Below, in pieces: positions 57,001-64,000 of a stretch of DNA of 64,000 bases. The stretch comes from Dama dama. Lineage: Eukaryota > Chordata > Mammalia > Artiodactyla > Cervidae. The position numbers and the translations under genes were made by a program. The first letter of the stretch is position 1, and the number at the start of each line of letters is the position of its first letter. The DNA is taken from positions 48,649,501-48,713,500 of the forward strand of contig NC_083698.1 in assembly GCF_033118175.1 (NCBI RefSeq). Direction: 5' to 3'. The notes under the pieces were generated by a model. The model did not search any database and was not told the origin of the DNA. It saw only the letters and a program-made list of their open reading frames with translations.

Positions 57001-59800
57001 CCTTTTTATATATGCATTGTCTATTGTAACCTCTCCTGTTTCATTTCTAATTTTGTTGATTTGATTCTTCTCTTTTTTCTTGATGAGTCTGGCTAAAGGC
57101 TTGTCAATTTGGTTTATCTTCTCAAAGAACCAACTTTTGGCTTTATTAATCTTTACTATGTTTCTTTCATTTTTTTTTTAATTTATTTCTGCTCGGATCT
57201 TTATGATTTATTTCTTTCTACTAATTTTGGGGGTTTTTTTGTTCTTCTTTTTCCAGTTGTTTTAGGTGCAAAGTTAGGTTATCTATTCGATGTTTTTTTT
57301 GTTGTTTCTTGAGGTAGGGTTGTATTACTATAAACTTCCTTCTTAGAACTGCTTTTGCTGTATCCCACAGGTTTTGAGTTGTCATGTTTTCATTGTTGTT
57401 TGTTTCTAGAAATTTTTTTATTTCCCTTTTGATTTCTTCAGTAACCTGTTGGTTATTTAGAAATGTGCTGTTTAATCTCCATGTGTTTGTGTTCTTACAG
57501 TTTTTTTCTTGTAATTGATATCTAGTCTCATAGCATTGTGGTTGGAGAAGATGCTTGATATGATTTCAATTTTCTTAAATTTACTGAGGTTTGATTTGTG
57601 ACCCAAGATGTGGTTTATCCTGGAGAATGTTCCATATGCACTTGAGAAGAAGATGTATTCTTCTGCTTTTGGATAGAATATCCTGAGATATCAATGAGAT
57701 CCAGCTTATCTAATGTATCATTTAAGACTTGTGTTTCCTTATTAATTTTCTGTTTTGATGATCTGTCCATTGGTGTGAGTGGGGTGTTAAAGTCTCCTAC
57801 TATTATTGTGTTACTGTCAGTTTCTCCTTTTATGTCTGTTAGTGTTTATCTTATGTATTTCGGTGCTCCTATGCTGGGTGCATGCTGCTGCTGCTGCTGC
57901 TGCTGCTAAGTCGCTTCAGTCGGGTACTTACAATTGTTATGTCTTCCTGTTGGATTGATCCCTTGATCATTGTGCAATGTCCTTCCTTATGTCTTGTAAT
58001 ATTCTTTATTTTAAGGTCTACTTTGTCTGATATGAGGATTGCTACTCCAGCTTTCTTTTGCTTGCCATTTGCATGGACTATATTTTTCTGTCCTCTCACT
58101 TTCAGTCTATATGTGTCTTGAGGTCTGAAGTGGGTTTCTTGTAGACAGCATATATATGGGTCTTATTTTTGTATCCATTCATCCAGTCTCTGTCTTTTGG
58201 TTGGAGCATTTAATCCATTTACATTTAAAGTCATTATTGATATATATGTTCCATTGCAATTTTCTTTAATTGTTTGGGGTTGAGTTTGTAGATCTTTTTC
58301 TTCTCTTGTTTTTCTTGACTATATAAGCCCCTTTAACATTTGTTATAAAGCTGGTTTGGTGGTACTGAATTCTGTTAAGTTTTGCTTGTCTGAAAAGCTT
58401 TTTATTTCTCGATCAGTTTTGAATGAGATCCTTGCTGGGTACAGTAATCTTGGTTGTAGATTTTTCCCTCTCAGTAGTTTAAATATATCCTGCCATTCTC
58501 TTCTGGCCTACAGAGTTTCTACAGATCAGCTGTTAAATGTATGGTGTTTCCCTTGTATGTTACTTGTTGCTTTTCCCTTGCTGCTTTTAATATTCTTTCT
58601 TTGTGTTTAGTCTCTGTTAATTTGATTAGTAAGTGTCTTGGCATGTTTCTCCTTGGGTTTATCCTGTATGGGACTTTGTGCCTCTTGAACTTGATTATTT
58701 CCTTTTCCATGTTGGGGACATTTTCAACTATAATCTCTTCAAAAATTTCCCATACCCTTTCTTTTTCTCCTCTTCTTCTGGGACTCCCATAATTCAGATG
58801 TTGGTGCATTTGATATTGTCCCGTAGGACTCTGAGCCTGTCCTCACTTCTTTTCATTGTTTTTACTTTATTCTGCTCTTCAGAAGTTATTTCCACCATTT
58901 TATCTTCCAGCTCACTGATTTGTTCTTCTGCTTTGATATTCTGCTATTCATTCCTTCTAGAGTATTTTTAATTTCAGTAATTGTGTTGTTTGTCTCTGTA
59001 TGTTTATTCTTTAATTCTTCTAGGTCTTTGTTAATTGATTCTTGAATTTTCTCCATTATGTTTTCAGGGTTTTTGATCATCTTTACTATCATTATTCTGA
59101 ATTCTTCTTCAGATAGTTTGCCTATTTCCTCTTCATTTATTTGGACTTATGTGTTTCTAGTTTGTTCCTTCATTTGTGTAGTATTTCTCTGTCTTTTCAT
59201 TATTTTTTTAAAACCTATTGTGTTTGAGGTCTCCTTTTCCCAGGCTTCAAGGCTGAATTCTTTCTTCAATTTGGTTTCTGCCCTCCTAAGGTCGGTCCAG
59301 TGGTTTGTGTAAGTTTGTATAGGGTGAGATTTGTGCTGAGTTTTTTTGTTTGTTTGTTTTTCCTCTGATAGCCGTGGCAGAGTTAGGTGGTAATCCTGTT
59401 TGCTGATGATTGGGTTTGTATTTTTGTTTTGTTTGCTGTTTAGATGAGGTGTCCTACACAGGGTGGTTGGGTGATGCTGGCTGTTGTATTCAAATGGTTT
59501 CCTCTGTGTGAGTTCTAACTATTTGATACTCCATAGAGTTAGTTCTCTGGTAGTCTAGGGTCTTGGAGTCAGTGCTCCTACTCCAAAGACTCAGGGCTTG
59601 ATCTCTGAAAAGTTCTGCTCCATGGTTTAAATTCTGTTCTTGGGCCTTCTCAAGAGTCTTTCCACCTCTTAGCTCTGCTTCTTCCTGTGTTGTTTCCAGT
59701 TATGATAGTTGTTCCAGTTAGATGGACAGAAGGCTTCTGACAGCATTAGATTCATGTTCCATCCTCTCAGCAATTCCAGCTGAAAAAATGTACCCCTTCC
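54062..59800 (-). mobile_element. Near-full-length L1 LINE, antisense in ASZ1 intron 2
   Basis: The 3' end is at about 54062 (TTTAATTGAAGATAATTGC, TCAGCCATGGGTATACATA on the plus strand) and the 5' region near 59800. ORF1 is decayed but visible: coiled-coil text near 59092-58886 (IQESINKDLEELKNKHTETN) and C-terminal text at 58809-58519 (PRHLLIKLTETKHKERILKA). ORF2 runs from about 58240 to 54420: endonuclease part (KAGVAILISDKVDLKIKN) at 58099-57869, RT at 56622-55933 and C-terminus at 54981-54574. Frames are broken by shifts and stops, and the RT site reads FDDD where FADD is usual. AAGGTTTTAA / AAAGTTTTAA near both ends may be the target duplication. It cannot move on its own. Confidence 0.93.
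57883..57922 (-). mobile_element. Bov-A2 3'-end stub with CTG-type repeat inside the L1
   Basis: Eight TGC units followed by TAAGTCGCTTCAGTCG are the terminal 40 bases of a Bov-A2-type SINE in reverse orientation. It interrupts L1 ORF2 between GGGTGCAT and ACTTACAATTG. Confidence 0.8.
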
Positions 59801-59869
59801 TCAAAAGTTTTAAGCAAAGAATCTCATAGTTATTTTCTATTTGTTTTTTTCTAACATTCCTCTTCCTCA

Positions 59870-60150
59870 AAGTAATTTTACATTCCACTAACCCTGCCTT
59901 TGAATTATCCTTTTGTATTCCTTCTCTTTCTCAACTGCCCTTGCTCTGACTTTTGCTTGGACTTCTAGCATCATTACCAGGTCTCCCTGCCTCCTATCCC
60001 ACTCTCAGCAGAGGTACCTAAATTGTCTTTTTATAATACAGTTGTAATAATGTAAATCTCTGGATCACAAAGTACAGTCTACATTTCTTAACAGAGCTTT
60101 CATAATCAAACCCTAACCTACCTTTTTACCCTCATGTTTGGCCAGTAACC
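59870..60150. repeat. L2-like ancient LINE fragment (weak)
   Basis: TTCTCAACTGCCCTTGCTC, CTAGCATCATTACCAGGTC and CATAATCAAACCCTAACC resemble decayed L2 text. Confidence 0.4.
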
Positions 60151-60348
60151 CATGGTTAAATTTTGCATTTGGAAGGAAGTTAAGAGAGTTTTAATAAGGA
60201 ATATTTTTGATATTTGCCACCATAGACATGTGTGATAATATTCTAACTAAAAAGACACTTTACATCTGTGAAACTTCCCAACTGCCATAGAAAGGAAAAG
60301 GTAGCATGTAAAAACCTGTCCTAATATAGATAACATATTATATGAAAA

Positions 60349-60568
60349 CAAGCTTCCCTGGTAGCTCAGTGGTAAAGAATTCACCCACTAATGCAGGAGA
60401 TGTGGGAGATGTGGGTTCAATCTCTGGGTCAGGAATATCCCCTGGAGAAGGAAATGGCAGCCCATTCCATATTCTTGCCTGGAAAATCCCATGGACAGAG
60501 GATCCTGGAAAGCTATAGTCCATGGGGTTGCAAAGAGTCAGAAACCACTAAGCAGCTGAACAACAGAT
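60349..60568 (+). mobile_element. Bov-tA SINE, full length, with TSD
   Basis: Plus-oriented from AAGCTTCCCTGGTAGCTCAG to CTAAGCAGCTGAACAAC, with a small GATGTGGGA duplication in the head. Flanked by ATATGAAAA (60340-60348 and 60569-60577). Lies about 270 bases before ASZ1 exon 3. Confidence 0.95.
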
Positions 60569-60838
60569 ATATGAAAAATATATTTGACAGATCCAGTCTC
60601 TTGAAACATAGTGACATGGAAGTGAACTGTAGCAAAAGTGAAGTTAGCTATTTTATTATAGTTCACATATAATTATTTTCTGTTTTTCTTAAGCCATTAT
60701 TAGCAAGAAACTCCCTTCCATTGTGAAGTACATGGTGTATGTCACTGTGTGCAGTACTTTTAACATATTAATGTGACGGGGATTTGTTTGCTTGTTTTGG
60801 TGAAGGAGGCTTTTAAAAGCTTGTTTTTGAATTGACAG

Positions 60839-60961
60839 GCATCAGTGTTGACACCAGCTTTCAGTATGGGTGGACTTCCCTAATGTATGCTGCTAGTGTT
60901 TCCAACGTGGAGCTGGTTCGGGTCCTTCTGGACAGAGGTGCTAACGCAAGCTTTGATAAGG
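60839..60961 (+). CDS. ASZ1: ASZ1 exon 3 (ankyrin repeat)
   Basis: Acceptor TTTTTGAATTGACAG ends at 60838; donor GTAAGA starts at 60962. The 123-nt exon completes Gly69 and codes residues 70-109 (ISVDTSFQYGWTSLMYAASV...LVRVLLDRGANASFDK), a full ankyrin repeat. Human has TPLM at the ankyrin turn where this sequence has TSLM (Ser82 for Pro). The exon starts and ends in phase 1. Confidence 0.96.
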
Positions 60962-62801
60962 GTAAGATGTCTTAAATATTTAAAATATGTGAGCATTTAC
61001 TTTGTATACTTATCTGTTTAGAAACCAAATTATATTCTCTTTGGGGTTGTGATATATACTTTTTCCATGCTCTATTTTCATATATTCGCTTCAAAATAAA
61101 AACTTGGCTCTTAAAAAATCATAACAAGGGTAAAATGTTTGAGGTAACTGATTGTTTTTACTGTGTTTTTCTTGATCCCCAAACAACTATTATGCAAAGT
61201 GAAAAAAACTTAGAGCAGTTTTTAAAAAAATATCTTCCTGTTAGTTACAGAAACAGAAAACCAAATTAGAAACCATAGATATTTTGAAAAACCTTCTTTC
61301 CGAAGAGGTAGATTCCATTTATATTACCATTATAATTGGTTGTGTTATTAATATGTACCTTTAAAATCTGTGCTAGAGAGTTTTGGTTATTTTTACAGTA
61401 AAACACAGTGAAAGAAAACATTGAAAAACTGATAACTTAGTGGAAAATTGCTTGAAAATCAGTCTTTTGAATTTAAAACTCAATTCTGAATTATATCACT
61501 TAAAAATTGTTTCAAAGATAACTATTAAATCCATTTCTTTATTTGTTATTGAATAATTTCTACTCATTATTGCTTTGAATAAGAGTGTATGTGCAAATCT
61601 TATTTAATTATTATATTGAATATTTTTACATGTTTACAATAGACAGATTTACTTTTTAATTCAGATATAGTTTTCATGTGAGAATTTTCAAATTAACTTT
61701 GTACTGCATTTGATATTTGTAAGATTATTTCTAGTCTGTTGTCTCATTTATATATTTTATATAATTTCATGTCAGCAACAGTTTTATGTTTAATCTGTTG
61801 CTGTGGTAGGTTTTTCTTTTTATTATGTCATTTAAAATATCATTTAATGAAAGCTATACTTAAATTTTTGAAAGTGTAAAATGTTCTGCCCAAAAAATCG
61901 ATCAGTAGTTTTCTTTCTTTGCTTTTTGTAAACAGAGAATACCTTACAGTTAATAAAACATATTTTGCCCAGCATGTCAACATAAATTATTTTATGTATC
62001 TCATAGGCCCACTCAGGTAGAGGGCAGACATTAGCTTCTCAACTGTAAGTTAAATCTACTAAGAGACTAAGATTATCACTGGAGTCATAGTTTATCAGTG
62101 ACAGAACTGGGACCAGAATCTAGATTTCTATGTTTGGTCAATAATGAACCACAAATATAAACCATGGCTGGCATGACTTAGTTTAAGTTCCCCAGTTCTT
62201 ACTTGAGAATTATTTTTTGTCTTTTAATTAGCCCTGATCTCCATTGATGCCATAGGAGCCAAGGGAAGAAGAGTTTTAGGAAATGGGATGAGCTGAGAGG
62301 GATCAAGTAGGCAAGGACTAAAAAGAAACCAATAGGTGTAGCAGTTAGGACATCTTCAGTAGGAGGGATTGGGCGTAAGCCAGAGCTCAGTGAGTTGTTA
62401 AATAAGTGAGAAGCAAAGAAGTGAAATCAGAGAATATCAATCATTGTTTTTTATCCATGTGTTCAAGGCAAATTTTAATCAACCAAAAACTGTTCAGTTC
62501 CAGGTGGTAAATCTGCACAGAGCCCATGCTCTGAACCACTTTCCTATTCTCTTGAAGAAATGAGAATAGGGAAAGGAAATTAGTAAATGAATTGTAGATA
62601 TACTTTGGAAATTGTTCATCCCTCATCTCATTTTTAGATGAAGGAATACAAAACTACCTGTTAAGAACAAGAGATTTGGGAATAAGTTACAGAAGTTTAA
62701 GAATGTGATAAATATTTAGAATGTTTTGAGTGATAAAAGAAGTCAGCTAGTTACGATTTCTGATGTGTGCAGGGTTTTCCTCACTTTTCCTTTCATTATA
62801 G
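60962..62801 (+). other. ASZ1: ASZ1 intron 3
   Basis: A 1.84-kb AT-rich intron with GT-AG ends. A weak MIR-like stretch in reverse orientation lies near 61960-62130 (ATTTTATGTATCTCATAGGCC, TCAGTGACAGAACTGGGACC). Otherwise nothing recognised. Confidence 0.93.
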
Positions 62802-62913
62802 ATAAGCAAACTGTTTTGATTACTGCATGTTCTGCTCGTGGCTCAGAGGAAAAGATCTTGAAGTGTGTAGAGCTACTACTTTCAAGAAATGCTGATCCAA
62901 ATGTCGCTTGTAG
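62802..62913 (+). CDS. ASZ1: ASZ1 exon 4 (ankyrin repeat), last exon in window
   Basis: Acceptor CCTTTCATTATAG ends at 62801; donor GTAAGA starts at 62914. The 112-nt exon completes Asp110 and codes residues 111-146 plus two bases ([20 protein letters not shown], then [16 protein letters not shown] and the split Arg147). This is another ankyrin unit ending in the loop to the next. Residues nearly match human ASZ1 (for example SARGSEEK against SAHGSEEQ). The remaining repeats, SAM domain and membrane anchor lie beyond 64000. Confidence 0.96.
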
Positions 62914-64000
62914 GTAAGAATCTTACCGTTTGTTCAAAAATGATGAAGATATACTTTTCTTTGATTATCAGTCTTTTCTTTGTTAAACATTTGACAGCAT
63001 GATTTTTTAAAAATCATAACCAATGTGTGTTTACTTGGCCATGTAACTGATGAATAAAAATAGGTCATAAGGTCATGATTCCAATTGTATAAGAATATCA
63101 AAGGACAGGTATATCATCAAAAGTAGTCTTTTATATTTTAATTTTAAAAGAATGTCCTAAGAAGTTGATGAGAGAGGAAGAAAGACAATTATTAACTGTA
63201 TCACTTTCCTTTGACTTACACACTCAAAAGAATATGATAATTGAGCTATAATAGTAAAGCCTCTTAGCATTCTCTTTATAAACACTTATCAATAGAAGTC
63301 TGTTTCGGTGTGTAAAGTAGCATGGAAGCCCTTCTGTATTCTGTGGATATAATGAAAATGACAGTCTGTATATAATATGAAAAAAAGAAAAAGAGAATTT
63401 TACCTGTATTACAGACAGGAAGATAATTCTAGATCTTAAAATGGAAGTGATTCACTAGTCAGATGTACCACTTGGTTCTGGTTGCACTAAAGGTGAAGAG
63501 AAGAATGAAAATTAAGAGGAAGCTGTGGAGTTCCCTTTGTTGTTCAGTCGCTCAGTCCTGCTGGTTTCCAGCCCCATGAATTGCAGCACGCCAGGCTTCC
63601 CTATCTTTCACCATCTCCTGGAGTTTGCTCAAACTCATATCCATTGAGCCAGTGATGCCATCCAAGCATCTTATCCTCTGTTGCCCCCTTCTCCTCCTGC
63701 CTTCAATCATTCCCAGTGTCAGAGTCAGCTCTGTGCATCAGGTGGCCAAAGTATTGGAGCTTCAGCTTCAGCCTCAGTCCTTCCAATGAATATTCAGGGT
63801 TGATTTCCTTTAGGATTTACTGGTTTTATCTCCTTGCAGTTCAAGGGACTCTCAAGAGTCTTCCCCAGCACCACAGTTCGAAGGCATCAATTCTTCAGTG
63901 CTCAGCCTTCTTTATTGTCCAGCTTTCACATCCATACATGACTACTAGAAAAACCATAGCTTTGACTATATGGACCTTTGTCAGGAAGTAATGTCTCTGC
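62914..64000 (+). other. ASZ1: ASZ1 intron 4, 5' portion
   Basis: Starts with donor GTAAGA and runs off the window. It is unassigned up to 63535, then BovB. Confidence 0.9.
63538..64000 (-). mobile_element. BovB LINE fragment, runs off window
   Basis: Minus-oriented BovB 3' end (TTGTTCAGTCGCTCAGTCC) through C-terminal RT text (plus strand GTTCGAAGGCATCAATTC, CTTTATTGTCCAGCTTTCAC) to the window edge. Confidence 0.93.

Larger units (their letters stand above)
51090..60838 (+). other. ASZ1: ASZ1 intron 2
   Basis: A 9.75-kb intron with GT-AG ends, expanded by an antisense L1 (54062-59800), a MIR and a Bov-tA. I recognise nothing in 51190-51780, 52040-53940 or 60580-60830. Confidence 0.93.

Noticed and set aside
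55487..58809. L1 ORF1/ORF2 frames as functional genes
   Set aside because: Multiple frameshifts and stops, and an altered catalytic motif; a dead L1 copy antisense to ASZ1.

Overview
This is nuclear DNA from a ruminant (cattle, sheep, goat or deer type). It carries many copies of ruminant-restricted repeats: Bov-tA SINEs, BovB (RTE-type) LINE fragments, a Bov-A2 stub, a ruminant-type mariner and artiodactyl CHR SINEs. The species cannot be fixed from the sequence alone. The window covers the CFTR-ASZ1 interval. CFTR exon 1 lies on the minus strand near 5.3 kb and the first four coding exons of ASZ1 (GASZ) lie on the plus strand between 50.4 and 62.9 kb. The two start codons are 45.1 kb apart and point away from each other, as I recall for the mammalian order WNT2-ASZ1-CFTR.

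Layout: 1-5312 is the 5' part of CFTR intron 1. 5313-5365 is the coding part of CFTR exon 1, and about 5260-6110 is its CpG-island promoter with a conserved CRE-like site. About 6.1-50.0 kb is intergenic and made mostly of interspersed repeats: MIR, L2-like, ancient L1M, MaLR LTRs, MER5, CHR and Bov-tA SINEs, BovB fragments and one mariner. 50.0-50.6 kb is a second, smaller CpG island with ASZ1 exon 1. Exons 2, 3 and 4 follow at 50990, 60839 and 62802, in compatible phase. A nearly complete antisense L1 (about 54.06-59.80 kb) fills much of ASZ1 intron 2. Both genes run off the window.

The two genes are not known to act together. CFTR encodes an epithelial cAMP-gated chloride/bicarbonate channel. 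ASZ1 encodes a germ-cell mitochondrial-surface protein of the piRNA pathway. No other protein-coding gene, tRNA, rRNA or CRISPR array is supported. Nearly all long open frames outside these exons come from transposons or GC-rich/low-complexity sequence.

I found no clearly new biological system. The most unusual structure is a mariner at 42483-43768 whose 5' end is repeated inside itself in inverted orientation, giving a potential hairpin of about 470 nt. Other leads are insertions consisting only of poly(A) with target-site duplications, a possible divergent transcript from the CFTR CpG island, a changed CCAAT position in the CFTR promoter, and a GC-rich patch with a CTCF-like motif about 10 kb upstream of CFTR.
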